Positions 12,374 through 64,000 of a DNA stretch of 64,000 bases are shown here, piece by piece; position 1 is the first letter of the stretch, and the number at the start of each line of letters is the position of its first letter. Source of the DNA: Triplophysa rosa (taxonomy: Eukaryota > Chordata > Actinopteri > Cypriniformes > Nemacheilidae); NCBI RefSeq assembly GCF_024868665.1, contig NC_079910.1:11527048-11591047 (forward strand), written 5' to 3'. The translations under genes and the position numbers were made by a program. The notes under the pieces were generated by a model. That model was not told the origin of the DNA and did not search any database. It worked only from the letters and a program-made list of their open reading frames with translations.

Positions 12374-15300
12374 CAGGTATTAAAACTGATGTGGCAGCCA
12401 AGATTCCCCGCTGTCAGTATTCCTGTCTAACTGCCTGAGGCCTGATGATGGTTTTACACAAGACGGATCCTGCATCACCTGATGTTGTGTTGTGAACCTA
12501 ATGAGCTCTAATCTCGTAATTACATCACAAAGCGTCACGGTTTCAAAAGCCTCTCCAGGAATGACTGTGTTTGCTGGAGGATGATGAGGAGAATTTAGAT
12601 TTAGGGTATGGATGGAGAAGCGTGGCGGTGTGAAAAACAGACTTTAGCCACAGCGCATCAATCAATTACTAGGCACCGACCTACTTTCTTCTTCCTACCT
12701 TGTGCTATTTTTCCCCTAAAATAGAGGGAGATGAGTAACAAGAGATGGAGTTGCTGGTTGAAGGTAGAATGAAACAAAAGTAATGCCAGTCAGTCTCCGT
12801 AGCTGACTTATGACAGGATCTGGGCTGTTGCTATTTTATATTTTAATTACTTTCTCTCTTTCCCTACAGAACTTGTCCCAATAGGAAACAGAATTACTGT
12901 GGTATGATGCAAAGTATTGGAATTTTATTAGAGGTCAGACTACATCATAGCTTATTACTTTAAATTGATCTCCGACATGAGCAGATTTTGTTTTAAAGTC
13001 TGTCTTTCAAAACTGTTTTTTTACTGAAGCCTTGTTTAAACAGCACCAATAAATAGCCTTTCTTTGCTATTTTTCTGATCTGTGATGTTCTACCTCAAAT
13101 TTCTGGTTCTAGTTATGTCAGGACATTTCTTTAGAGTGGTTCTTAATAAGTTACTATGGAAACTGCTATTGTAGAGGGAGCCTTTGAAACATACAAATGT
13201 GAGACTCCATTATATTGCACCTGTCAACCTCAGCACGTAAGATAATTACAGTCGGAAAAAACTACTATTTAGTCATGATTTACTAAATTAGTCCTTGCTA
13301 ACATGTTAACACACTGTTTCCCCTATAGCGTGCAACTGAAAATTGTGTTGACAGGCATGAAGCATTTCGATTCTCGAATTGAACAAACTGATTAATATTC
13401 TGTAGCCATATTCTATATTAAAGTTGTCATATTGCGCAATACGTATTTTTCTGTGTCTTTGGTGTGTTATAAGTTGCCCATGCATGCACTACGGCCTGGT
13501 TTCATAGACAAGGCTTAGCTTAAGCCAGGACTATGATTTTGTTAAATTAGTATATTTAAGTCACTTCTATTAAAATGCCATAGACAAAAACATTACTGGT
13601 GTGCATCTTCAGACAAAGCAATGGCAATTACATATTTAAAGTTATGTCAGGGCAATTTATTTTCAGTTAAGACAGCTCAAACTTTCATTTTAGTCTGGGT
13701 CTAGTCTTAAGCCTTAAGTCTGTGAAACCGGCATACATCTTATAAAATATTACAATCATCACGACGTCTTTGCGTGAATTGTGTTAGTTATGAATAGTCA
13801 CACTATAATTTAATGCAATGCAGATGAATAACTCCCTTTATGCAAGTCGTATTTAAACATTCCTGCTTCACTTTCCTTCTCCGCACACAAACACGTATGT
13901 ACGCACAAACACACACATCTCTCAGCAGGCAGGCCCTAATGCTGGGCATCATGAATAATGGAGAGGGTACATGTGCAGCCGGATTCTCTTCCATCAATAA
14001 AACATCAGCATGGCCCTCACTATGGGATACAGTGCTGGGAATAGGAAGGACAGGATTGATTGCGACTCAAACCGTCCTCCCTTTGCATCTCTCTAGTCTC
14101 TTGACTTTAAATCTGTGTCCCCCATTGCTAGATTTTATCCGCACTGTATCAAGTGAAAGCAAGCTACCTTACATCATTGGAGTCCTCCTCTTCAAGTCTC
14201 TCATCTCTCAGACACTTTACAGATCACGCTCAGCTCTCTATTCTCCCATTCAAGGTTGTTCTACTGTAAATCAAAAATGTTCTCCACACTAAATACCTCC
14301 TTTGGCTTGCTCTGTGTAAGACTTAAAAAATAACGGAAGTACAGCAATATGTTTTGCAGACCAAAGAGTAGTTTTTGTAGTCTTGAAATCTGAACCAAAG
14401 TCAACATTGGGACTGCAGCCAAATCAGTCTATTGATGTTCAATTTAGTGGGTGTTTAAGAAAAGATAAATAAAAGTGTTCTAATGTGTACATGTGTAATT
14501 ACAGAACAACAGCAGAGGAAAGATAGGGATGTTAAATCTAGGTACCCCAAAAATGGGTAGGTGCGTGTCCATGAGTGCTGCAAGCGAAATCTTTCTGCTG
14601 ATATAGCTGTGAAATGGTGATTTCAGTTTTAATCTAATCTTCATCAATGAACACAGAGCCTTCAGATGCAACAGAATAATTTTTTTAGAGATATGGCTTG
14701 GTGTTTATAGACACTCGGGTAGCGAGATGTAACACGTGATTGGGCGGATTGCGTTTTGACTGACAGCGAGACACCATCTCTTGGCTTGGGTTTACAGAAG
14801 ATGCACTACCTGCAGGGCTAATGCATGGAGCTCCCTAAGGAACAGCCATCTCCTAAACCCTCACCTCTGAATTATAGATACAACTACTCATCTGAAACTT
14901 TCTCTTTACTTTACAGGATGTGCCTAACAAATATTTCAGTGTGAGCAGCCAGTGTGTTGCAATAGGAACAGTTCCAGTGTTAAGATAAGAGCGCATGCAT
15001 GTTCTTTTTGTATGCAAGGAAGGACATGGAATAAAACATGGTTTGTTCATGTTGATTAAGTAAGTCTAAAAACTGTAGAAAAGACCTAACCTATCTTAAA
15101 AAAATGTGGTATTTCCTAAAAACATCTGGCGAAGAGCATTTAGCGCGTGTGTGTGTTTGCATATGAAGGAGAGGCTCACTTGAGCACTCGTCGGCACATA
15201 AAAGCTTTCTTTCGTTGGTCTGAAAGGCCTCCTGCATTAGGGCTATTAGATTTGAGCCCTGTATGCTTGGAGACAGGCAGAAGATTACACCTGCGTGGGT

Positions 15301-15588
15301 GTGATGGGGCGTCTGAATTTATGAATTGAAAACAATGGGAAAGCCAGACTGATCGGGACATGGAGAGGATTTCAGTCCTGGTTTTAATCTGATGCACAGT
15401 TGTCTTGGTGAAAAAAACGACTTTGCTCAGCGAGATATAACTTTTATAATAATCACAACTGTACAGTAAACTGGTCTACGGTGTTTATCAACTTATTTGC
15501 GTACCAGTTGATGCTTGAAAAAAGCCTGTAGTTTGCATCTGGTGTTGAGCTCTCATGCATAATGTATGTATCACAACATAATTAATAT
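12374..15588. other. Intergenic region between ccnq and atp2b3
   Basis: No exon with conserved coding sequence is visible. It holds one inverted-repeat element (13495-13732). Reading frames such as the one at 13840-14292 have no recognisable domain and lack splice context. Confidence 0.5.
13495..13732. mobile_element. Short inverted-repeat element (MITE)
   Basis: The left end CCTGGTTTCATAGACAAGGC and the right end, which reads CCGGTTTCACAGACTTAAGG on the opposite strand, form imperfect terminal inverted repeats of 30 bp or more around a 238-bp body. Confidence 0.65.
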
Positions 15589-16337
15589 CTATGCGTGCAA
15601 ATTCTGCACATACGCATGACCTTCAGAGTAAACATTGCGTGTCAAGGATGCTCTGCGCCTCCTGCATCCTGCAACGTTTGCCCTCCTGGTCCTAAATTTC
15701 ATTGTCGATAAGGCGCACACGACACTATCTGTTCTGGGTATAGCATGTGTGCGTGAGCTGACGTGATCGCACTGTAACGGAGCAGAGTGGGAGGGATTTG
15801 AGCGATGAAGCGGAGGCTGGGGTGGGGGGAGAGAGAGTGAATCAAACCCCCTCCACCCCCTCCTCCTCCCTTCCGTCCTCTCCATCCGCGCGCATAGCAG
15901 CCCGCGCGGATGCTGCGTCCACGGTCCTCAGCGCGCAGCTCAGCGAGGGGGCACTCATCACACATCGCATATAAAATCCAAATATTGCTTCACCTCGCTT
16001 TTGATTTACACTTTGAAGAATAAGCGTAATAAAATATCCACGGGCGTAATACATTTTTACAGTGGTCGTGGCAGTCATCTCGGTGTCTCCATCTCTATTT
16101 TTTCCCTCTGCGGATCCTCCATCTAACCAGGCAACAACTGCACTATTATAGCCTATATTCGTAATCTCCATCCGTAGTAAATACACCACTGAACACCTGT
16201 GTGATAGAGGACGACTTGATAACAGCAAGTGAGTGAATTCAGTCGTTGTCGATGCGCTCGTCTGTATTTCTCTGAAGCGCATCCAGGATTTTCCCTTTCC
16301 ACAGCAAACCGCGGCAATGTCCTTGGAGCATGGCCTG
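15589..16337 (+). promoter_or_regulatory. atp2b3: Probable atp2b3 promoter and first non-coding exon
   Basis: A local rise in G+C and CpG (about 15780-15960, with GCGCGC and CCCGCGCGG) precedes a TATAAA at 15970. A good splice donor (CTG followed by GTGAGTGCC) follows at 16338. With the next acceptor candidates near 23436, this is a reasonable 5' UTR exon for atp2b3. A long minus-strand frame here is judged accidental. Transcript data are absent, so this is inference. Confidence 0.35.
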
Positions 16338-17704
16338 GTGAGTGCCTCGTATTCACACCTATGTGAAATGTGCTTTCTATAGTAACAGTTTTCATTGCAT
16401 ATTTTTGGAGACCGTTCTGTTTTACTGTTAAATTGTTCCTGCATGATTTGCAGATGCCGATCATTTGCCATTTTCTTATGATTAGTGATAACTGTCATGC
16501 ACTAAAACTACTGCATTGAAGCTCTGGCCGCAAATATTTTAGTTACACTGTCATGCCACGTTTTGAATATGATTCACAAAGACGTCGTCTATGTTTTTTT
16601 TTTATCGTGATGTGTTTACCAGTTGTAATTTTTTGAGTGCTCTCACATTTTCCTAAATAGAAAATTAACAATTCATTCTATTTACAAACCGCGATGTTGT
16701 GAGGATCCATTTATTGATATTTTCATGTTGTGTTTATACAGTGCACTGTTTTTCTATAGCATTTCTATTCGAGTATAGATATGGAGTTCTCAAACTGGTA
16801 TCCACACTGGTCACCTTGCGGATGGGGGCATTGCGCTTGTTCCGGATGCGAGTGGCGCACCAACCTCACGAGCAGGACATCCGCGCTATTCATTCAATTA
16901 ACATTTCGAGACTCACAAAACAAAAAGAAATGTTTCGTTTGTCTGTATTCTCTCGCGTTGGTTTTGCTTAACGACCATTCGCTCTCTGAAGGTGACCAGT
17001 AAAGGTCATTTTATTTTATACACCTGACCGGCACATTCTGAGGGACCACGGAGCGCTGTGTGTGAAGTTGCCGGTCCGAGTTGCTCAAGGGTGCTCTCTC
17101 TGCCTAAATTTTCTTTGGGAACCCTTTCCTTCCTACCGCAAGGTGCACGAGTAATGCTGGGTGTGGGACGAGGAGAGGAGGGGTAGTTGTAGTCTCGCAT
17201 GCCTCAGACAGCCCTGTGACCGTGTATTGAGTTCGTAAATCTATGCTCGATTCTGATTGGCTGTTTACGTATGACCGTCAAACCAGGATCCCAGTTGTGT
17301 GGGTTTACATCATTTCGGAGCGATTAAGAATGTAACACTGCGCTGGGACCCATTTGAAACACCCACATTTACTAGACTTAAAAACCACGTACAATTGATT
17401 ATTTTAAACTGCTCTTCTCAGTATTTGGATCAAATTGAAGACACGGGAAATCATTGTACCTATATAGTTGTTGAACTGTGGTGTTTTCAAAGAATGATCG
17501 TTATAAATATGGTCTTCACAATTCTTTACAAATGTAGTTGCACATGTACAATATCTACAGGTCAGTATGCTGAATTGACCATTTGCTGAGTAACCTAATA
17601 GTGCTATAAACTCATTTCAGTTACCATTTTCTGTACTTCTTCATACCATTCAATAGCTTTACAGTTTACTCATAAAAAAAACTAAATAGACCTACACTGT
17701 AAAA

Positions 17705-18093
17705 CTTTGCTGTAGTTTTTGCAGCAGGTTTGCCAGTAACTTACTGTAGCTTTAATTACTACTTAATATACTTTCCAATTAGTACTGTTTTCAATTACTT
17801 TAATCGAAATTCAAACACTTTTGAGATTCAAAATGAGCAAGAAGAGGCTGGCATTAGCACAGCAATACTGCAAAAAATGACATTCTTCCTAAGCATTTTT
17901 CTCTTGTTTTCTGTAAAAAATATTTAAAACCTAAATTACGTTACATTTACATAACAAGAAAAGTGACCTAAGATATTTAGTCTTGTTTTATGAAAGAAAA
18001 ATATATAAAGTAGGTACGTTTATGCTTAAAACTAAATTGTACATTAAATCTACAGTAAGTTACTGGCAAACGTGCTGCGAAATTACAGCAAAG
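17705..18093. mobile_element. Fold-back element with about 43-bp inverted ends, nested repeat inside
   Basis: Left end CTTTGCTGTAGTTTTTGCAG...GCCAGTAACTTACTGTAG and right end CTACAGTAAGTTACTGGC...ACAGCAAAG are inverted copies of each other. Inside, about 17865-18035 resembles the family of the element at 53302 (TACTGCAAAAAATGACATTC), so this is a repeat within a repeat. Confidence 0.7.
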
Positions 18094-21000
18094 TCTTACT
18101 TTGTACCTTTGATATCCCGAATCAAGGTTACTGCTTTGATTTTGCTTTGCTCATTGTGAGGAACTTCATATTTGTTAACCATAGTTGCAGTGTTTCGTGT
18201 GTTTTACAAAAAGTGGTTGTTGGTGCTCCATTTCTTTGTCCGGGTTGCCCTAGTTTGAATGCTGTTGTTGCAAAGATGAGGAAAGTTGACCTACAAGATG
18301 TTTGGACAAAACTTCCGCATTAACTTGTGTGAATGGTTATATGTTGAAGCATTCTGTGGCACATTTTTATGTGAATTGAATGTATGGGATTGATGACAAT
18401 CTCACTTCAATGTCTGTTGCTTTGGATTCAACAAACAGTGATTGTGATCAATTCTTTGAGAGAAAATCACATACATTCAGTTCTAATTCTGCCACAAAAC
18501 GCTATTAATACTCAAATAAATGGTGTGACTGGTGGTATATCATGTGTAAGTTCTGTGACATGACTGATAGATTGCAAATGAAATATTGAGCAGCTAAAAT
18601 CTTCAGATCAATATAAACCCAAAAGCCACTTAAGAACAATTGTGATATAAATACAAATATCTAGTATGAGCATGCATACGACATGATAAATGGAGAAGCT
18701 TGCTGTTTGGCACATGAATGTTAGAGATGATACTGCATTAGATATCGACCAAGGCATGATGCATAAAAATGGCCCGTGGAGTGGAGGTTACATCTCTGTT
18801 GAATAAAATAGTCTTCAGCTTCTTTAAATAGAGCACACATAAATAGAACAAATATCTTATCCTCTTTCATTTAACCTCAAACATGTCAAGGCAACTTCAC
18901 ACAATCGCCTGGGCCATTGACAGGTAGTCGCAATCGAAGGCAATGAGCTTTTGTTACTGCCTACTGGCTCTTATACGTCAATGCAGTCCATGTCTCGCTT
19001 TGAAAGCCTGAAACCAGTGTAACGTATACAGGCCACTGCAGTGAAGGTGGAAGGGAGGAGGTAAAAATGAAACAGCAAAGAACAGATGGACAAAGGCTGA
19101 GGATAATGGAATGCATGTGTTGGGGGGGACTTATGAACTTACTGTATAAAGAGAAGAGGTAATGCTCACTTAGCATGCGGTGAGTGGTTTTGTGCCAACA
19201 GGAGAAGACAAGGCATCATCGTAAATGAGAAGATTCATGTTTCAGTGCTGAGGAACGTGAATTTTAAAAAGTTGAGCATACAAGGAATACAAGGTGTGTT
19301 CATTTTTCTGCGTGCAAAATTTTGAAACTGAACAAAAATTGGACCCAGATCACATTGTACCAGCAGGTAGCTGCACGTGTTTATACAGTAAGTGTTGTAA
19401 GCAGACATCTGTGAAAGAATGAGTGTTGAAATATGTCCAAAGCTTTTGTTTGGTGTTGTTTTTTTGTGTGCTTCTTATAGGAATAAGTGAAGCAAAAGCT
19501 TTTTCTCTTGCTTCTTGCTTCTGTATGATTGACAGGGTCTGCAGACCTCTGTGCTGTATTTATCCTCGCTCATGGGAAAAACTGTTTATTTTTCTTTATA
19601 TTAAGAACTAAATGCCACTTGGCAACTTGATAAATAGTTCTGTAAAGTGTAGTTACATTTGCCTTTGCACAAAAATAACTCAAGTGATGTCTGTCTGTTC
19701 ACATCAAAGCAACATAGAGATGAAATGACTTTTTTAGTTCCCTCATTTCTCTTTGTTCCGTTTTTAGAAATGGAACAGAAGAAATGTTTTTTTCTGACTA
19801 AAGAAACTAGTGAATTAGCGTCAGGATTCTAATCTGTTAAGATGTCTGATGTCTGTTCATATTCAGTTTGTGTACGCTCTGAGGCTTCTTTCCTTCAGGG
19901 CTATTTTAATCTGCCTCAGCCACAAAAGCACCATCTAACTGGTGTTTTAATTTGGGAGTGAGGGATGTTTTGAAGAAATATGTGCTTTCTTCCCACAAAA
20001 ACTGTCACAACTAGTTAATAAAGTATTCACTTTACTGTCACAACACCATGTAATGTACACAAGTATACTGTATATTAACAATAACATACAGGATAAGTAA
20101 GTGATAATGTACAGGCAGCCGCAAAGCGGAGGGTCTTGTATCACACCGAAGGGGCTTATTTCGCGATAATAGCCGGCTGCTTATACATTATCCTGCTTAT
20201 TACACAGCTACTTGAGTTGCCACATGAGAAAAAATAGACATGAAATGTGAATTTGAAATATTTTATTAGCTCATTTTTACAGAATGCAGACCTTCCGTGA
20301 GGAAAAGCTGTTTCGGTTTTAAGGTAAGAAATGACATTCAAATGTCACGAACAGGCAATTTGGTTTAATCCTTTGTAAATATTTACATTTACACATTTGG
20401 CACATTGCATTATACAATACATTTGTTTCTGACTATGTGCAATCCAATATTGATTTGAACATCAATAACGGCTAAGAGAAATCGGACACCCCGCCTTTAA
20501 TTCGATATCAGATTTTTATCAGTTGTCAGTTCCTGGTGGAGCATCAGGAAAATAAATTATTTCAAATTGTATTTGTCACATGCACACTCATACACAGTAT
20601 GACATGTAGTGAATGCTTTTTACTACTGTTCTTGGGAAATTTTAATAAATTGAATTGAATTGAATAGATTAATTGGTCAAAAGATTGGAACTAACAATAG
20701 AAAAAAATAGATAAAGAAGCAATAGAATAGAAAAGATTAGAGGTGATTAGGGGAAGATATGGTGGGATATGGCACAGTATGTGGTACTAAGCATTAAGCA
20801 TTCATATACAATAGTGAGATACACATTAGTGAACAGAAGCATGCCTCATCTGCTTCAGACTCTGTGTTCTTCTGACTCTGCCCGTGAGTCTGTGTCAGAA
20901 CGAAGTGAGCAGCACACTGACTCATCAACCCTTGCTTGCTTTCATCTCTTGCTTTCTTGTGCAGCAGACCTTTATGTTGTTATGTCATTTCCTGCATTGT

Positions 21001-21959
21001 TTCACAGCTCTTGTTGTGAATATGCTGTGGTCCTAATGTTTAAATATGGGTTCGAGTTTCCTCCAGCTTTAGAAGGGAGTATGCAGGGTGCGCGTGCCGC
21101 GTGCGCACGCTCTCCTGTGAGTGGGTGTGAGTGTGAGCACTTTTCTGTTGGTTACTTAGACACATTACATAAGGTGGTGAACAATTTATGTAATGCTAAG
21201 GCCCGCTGTCTCTCCCTTTTAACTTTAGCAGATTGGGTTGGGTAGCAGCAGTCAGGGCTGTCTGGGCTAGGGAGACCTGGGAAGGCTCAGTGCACTATCA
21301 ACAGTGTCTTGCCGAATGGCACTGGAGCACGCTTGCTGAAAGGTTCGCGAAAACATGGATCAATATGAATATTCAGCATAATCTCCAGACCATCTGCCTC
21401 CTACACACAGAACATAACTGCACGGTTAAGCAGTCTCTCAGTGTGGGAGATTTGGGGGCCGCATAGACCCAGTAGTGAATGTGTTTGTCTGTTTGCCAGA
21501 AACCCACATAGCGGGACCACATTGAAATTGTATTCATTTAAACTTGGATATAAGTTTGAGGATTTTTAAAATAATACAGAACTGTTTGCAGATCATTAGT
21601 CAAATGAGCAAATTTGTTACTTTGTTTATGTTAACTTATTTGTATAAAAAGGTCAGATTTCATTGCTTCCAAAGATACTATTTAAAACATTCACAGATTA
21701 TGCTGGGCCAAATGAGAAATGTTATTGGGACAACATTCCAATTAACCAATCAAATTTGAGTTTACAGTTACAATGAAATTGACACTAACAGCCAGGATTA
21801 TGTGCTTCTACACCATTGTTATTGACTCTTCATTTCCCTCTGATGTTAGGGAGTATTTGTTAATGGTTAGTGTTTGATGTGTCCATAGGGTCTTTCTACA
21901 AAAATGTTGTTTCAGTGTCAATAAAAGTATCTCTCATTTGACAAAATCAGTTTGACTGA

Positions 21960-22275
21960 TCATGACATATCGCAATAAAAAACATTAAGATATATATCAT
22001 AGAGCTATTAACATATGTATCGTAATGCTATGGCAATATATTTTTTAATGAAATATATTTTTATATTTTTATGTTAAAATTCAGTTAAATTTTTCTGTGA
22101 CAGATCTCTTCAGTTTTTATTAGTTAACATAAAGATGGTTGAATGTTATCAGTTCTTTAACAAAATAACAAATGTTCTTTTTTCTTCTTTGTTTCTTTTT
22201 TTATATTGTGATGCAATCGCAATTGTAAACCCAGTATTGTGTATCATATCGAATTGTCAGCTGAATGTATCGTTA
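21960..22275. mobile_element. hAT-like element fragment
   Basis: The right end GTATCGTTACACCCCTAGT has the CTAGGGGTGTAACGATAC-type terminus common in fish hAT elements, with AT-rich sequence before it. I could not find the matching left end, so it is probably truncated. Confidence 0.4.
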
Positions 22276-23436
22276 CACCCCTAGTAATGGAAAATTGTTA
22301 TAAAATTATTGCCTTTCAATTATTAATGTAATGACTTTCGCTTCGCGCTATAGATACAAATCATAATTTCTGATCTCATTGATATACACAATGAGACATA
22401 CGGACCTGATGTGTTCTGCGTTCAAATAATTTAAGCACGGGACATAAAAATTAGACACGGGACATTTCACCGTGTTTAAAGGCATAATTTACCCTTAATA
22501 AAAACAAAAGTAGTGTGAACATTTTGTTAGGCACTTCCTTTTTATTACAGTAGAAACTAAAAAATTATAACAGAATTTCATTTTTGTAAACTAGTCATTT
22601 ACTGTATGTCCATTCCAAAAAATAACCCCCAAAAAAGGTGGGAAATGCAAAAACAGTCCACACATTCTGGCTGGACCTGTATATTCCTCCTGTATGCACG
22701 CAGTGCATCTGACAAGAGGAGGGGGAAAGGGTGGTGGGGTTAGTGAGTTAGCTTTAGACATTGATGACACCCTGTATGTTACTTCTGCACACTCTTGGTC
22801 GTCTTGTCTGCACACACAGGTTTTAAAGACATACTCACCAGCATACCCATCACTGAGATACTAATGTTGTAACCAATAGCCAAGAGAGGATAGCAGAGCC
22901 AAACTGATGAAGGGGAACTCTCTGATAGTGTAAATGTGTTCGTAAAAGATTGTGTATAGGATCCAAGTGTGTGTTCGCTTGTGTGTTCGGGTATAGCGAG
23001 GCCAAAGCTTTGTGGGAGTTAGAGGCATCTGTGGGTTTCCATGGCAACTATGGGCTAATGCAGTGGTCTGGATCACTGAGAGATACAGTGTATGCTACAT
23101 GCATGCATGCATCACCATCTGTGAGATCGCAGTCTTCATACTGTATACCTCACCGTGTGTGTCCAGAGATTTTAGCCTTTCTGTGACTGTCAGATTCGCA
23201 TAACTGTTATATCAATGACCTGTGTAACACCGGCCTCATTACTGAAGGTAAGAGAAGTGTAATGCTAAATTAAAGCAAGAGCAAATCTTTGAATTAAGGT
23301 GAAAATGTGCAGACATGTTTAAATGCATCATATTGTGGCTATATGCTTAGTCTGTCTCCAAAGTTATGCCTACTGTTCTCTGCTGCCCACACCGGCACTT
23401 TGAAGACTAATGTTTTTCGTCTGTCTGTGTCTGCAG

Positions 23437-23883
23437 GCTTCCTCACCAGTGCCCACATCTTACACCCTTTGAATCCTAACGCATCAACGCGCCAGTTCTA
23501 CAAAATACACCGCTCGACCTTCTCCATTTTTGTCATCTCCCGCGCTCGTTCCATGTGTCCTGATGGATTGGAAGCGTCCAGATCCGTCGTTCTGTTGACC
23601 CTCGGGGTGAAGGGGTAGAGACTGGATTTCTCAAAATAGTGTCCGGCCGCTGTTGCTCAACTTCGTTCCACCGATGGCGAGTTAGAAAAAGCGCGTGCCA
23701 CTACTGGGGTGGGAGAGGAGTGGAGGAGACTAGCCAAAACCAAAACGCATTAAACAAACCGTTGAGACTGCATCGTTGAGTTCTGAAGATCTGGACGAGG
23801 GAAGCTGTATAGACGCGGATAAATTTATATAAAGTATTGTGGACCGAATGCCCTAAAGACCCAAGATGTCCACTACAGCAACC
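23437..23883 (+). other. atp2b3: atp2b3 5' UTR joined to first coding exon (copy A)
   Basis: A polypyrimidine tract and acceptor TGTCTGCAG end at 23436. The sequence then runs unbroken to the start codon. From 23771 it is shared with copy B; before that it is unique to copy A. A further ATG at 23866, in frame and six codons upstream of the canonical-looking one at 23884, would add MSTTAT. Confidence 0.45.
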
Positions 23884-62867
<38,984 letters not shown>

Positions 62868-62925
62868 GTGAGTTCCCCTGCTTTAACCTACCTGTGTCAG
62901 ACACCACACTCACACAAACACACAT

Positions 62926-62933
62926 GCACACGC

Positions 62934-62971
<38 letters not shown>

Positions 62972-62996
62972 NNNNNNNNNNNNNNNNNNNNNNNNN

Positions 62997-63058
<62 letters not shown>
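62926..63058. repeat. CA microsatellite with 25-base N gap
   Basis: (CA)n on both sides of 25 Ns (62972-62996). The true repeat length is unknown. It starts about 60 bp after the site-C exon donor. Confidence 0.95.
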
Positions 63059-63061
<3 letters not shown>

Positions 63062-64000
63062 AGAGCACCAATGATTGCTTACAAACAAACACACACACAT
63101 GTCATCTCTTCACATACATCCCTGCTGAGAAGACCTGTCTTGAACTTCCTATTCCAGCATGCAAAACACAACATTTGCTGGTTTTCTCAGCAGGGATCTC
63201 AAAACCTTCCTCCTCACCCTGCCATGTATGCTGTGGTACTTTCTATCTCTCTTTGTTTGAAACCACCTCTGTAGTCGTATCTTTGTGATTGAGTGTCTCT
63301 TTGCAAGTCAGCCTGTCTGGCTTTGACTGATCCTCTGTAGGCCGTTGTTTGTGTTCCCTCTTCTCGCATCTTCCTCAATCGCTATGTGATGTCTTGCTGT
63401 GTTGGGCCTTTTCTCTTGCTGTTGGAGTCTTCTTTGTTGTCTAATGGTGTTGGTTTTGTTTTCGAATCCCTCTTTCTCGAAAAGCCATTCTCTCTGTTAT
63501 CTCTTATGGCGTTAACTGATAGCTTCAGTGGTTTCGATTCTAATCCTTTCTTAAAAATGTGAATTGATGTGCCTCAGTAGGTGCGAAATAGTGGTAGTCA
63601 AACGATAGATAGTCAAACCCTAAAATTTATTGAATTGGTTAAGCCACTGTTTCTGTGTTGGGATGCTCAAACAAACAGAGTAATGTTTCGAAAATAGCCT
63701 TTCACAGTGTTTTGCTGTGTCATCAGCTTAAAAATGTATTTTGTAAGCGTATAGTTGTCTCTCCATATTAAGATTGGGTGGTCAAAGAAAGTATTTTATT
63801 AAATAATTGTTTAGTTCAACTTCTTGACAAGAATGAACCTGTTCTGCTATTCAGGTAGTTTTTACTCCAAATGTCCACTAAGAGAATACAGAGAGAACAT
63901 GGCACTCACTTCTGTTGTCAAGCGTGGTTTACTAAAAAACTGGTTATCCAGTTAGCCAAGGTACTCATTGTGGACCGCTATAGCTTTTGTGTCCTACACA
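63059..64000 (+). other. atp2b3 intron, right edge of window
   Basis: No PMCA C-terminal exon (RVVKAFRSSLYEG-type) could be found here, so the terminal exon lies beyond the window. Confidence 0.5.

Larger units (their letters stand above)
16338..23436 (+). other. Putative atp2b3 5' intron
   Basis: About 7 kb with no recognisable coding exon. It contains the fold-back element at 17705-18093, a retroelement-like tail near 20566-20640 and a hAT-like right end near 21960-22275. Calling it an intron depends on the putative first exon at about 16 kb. Confidence 0.35.

Noticed and set aside
13840..14292. 150-residue plus-strand frame upstream of atp2b3
   Set aside because: No family resemblance, no splice context, and mixed composition typical of intergenic sequence.
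15842..16498. 218-residue minus-strand reading frame over the atp2b3 promoter region
   Set aside because: Low-complexity and Arg/Glu-rich, with no recognisable domain; it overlaps the CpG-rich promoter where long accidental frames are common.

Overview
The window is vertebrate nuclear DNA, almost certainly from a teleost and most likely a cyprinid. Genes are split by GT/AG introns, proteins match vertebrate families, and the introns are packed with short inverted-repeat transposons, SINE-like repeats and CA/CT microsatellites of the kinds abundant in carp-like fish. No organism name can be read from the sequence itself.

Layout, left to right. (1) 1478-1969, + strand: the last two coding exons of a beta-1,4-galactosyltransferase closest to B4GALT3; earlier exons lie off the window. 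(2) 6053-4495, - strand: a complete five-exon cfap126 (Flattop), a cilium and basal-body protein. (3) 6564-12358, + strand: a complete five-exon ccnq (cyclin Q, FAM58A), head to head with cfap126 across about 510 bp. Its last intron holds two nested transposon sets. (4) from about 16 kb to beyond the right edge, + strand: atp2b3, the plasma-membrane calcium ATPase PMCA3. Exons 1-20 and the 154-nt alternative splice-site-C exon are present; the 3' terminal exon(s) are outside the window. (5) 27850-26318, - strand: the first five coding exons of an alpha-enolase gene (eno1-like), cut off beside a single N at 26206.

The most unusual region is 23.7-37.4 kb. About 2.4 kb with the first coding exon of atp2b3 occurs twice (23771-26205 and 31121-36617), nearly identical, with the enolase half-gene between. 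Copy A has the intact 5' side. Copy B runs on into the rest of atp2b3 and carries a 3,035-bp LTR retrotransposon (31690-34724, 5-bp target duplication CATTT) that copy A lacks. The element is non-autonomous: its LTRs flank a gag-like reading frame that runs into about 1 kb of GC-rich minisatellite, and no pol is visible. The N and the low divergence between copies suggest two haplotypes joined by a misassembly, but a real duplication cannot be excluded from sequence alone.

The atp2b3 introns hold many fold-back elements, including a three-level nest at 50.88-53.18 kb in intron 11. Several families show TTAA target sites. The pair ccnq-atp2b3 corresponds to human Xq28, and b4galt3-cfap126 to human 1q23, so two human-separated blocks are adjacent here. 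The genes do not form one pathway: Golgi glycosylation, cilium assembly, a CDK10 partner cyclin, calcium export and glycolysis.
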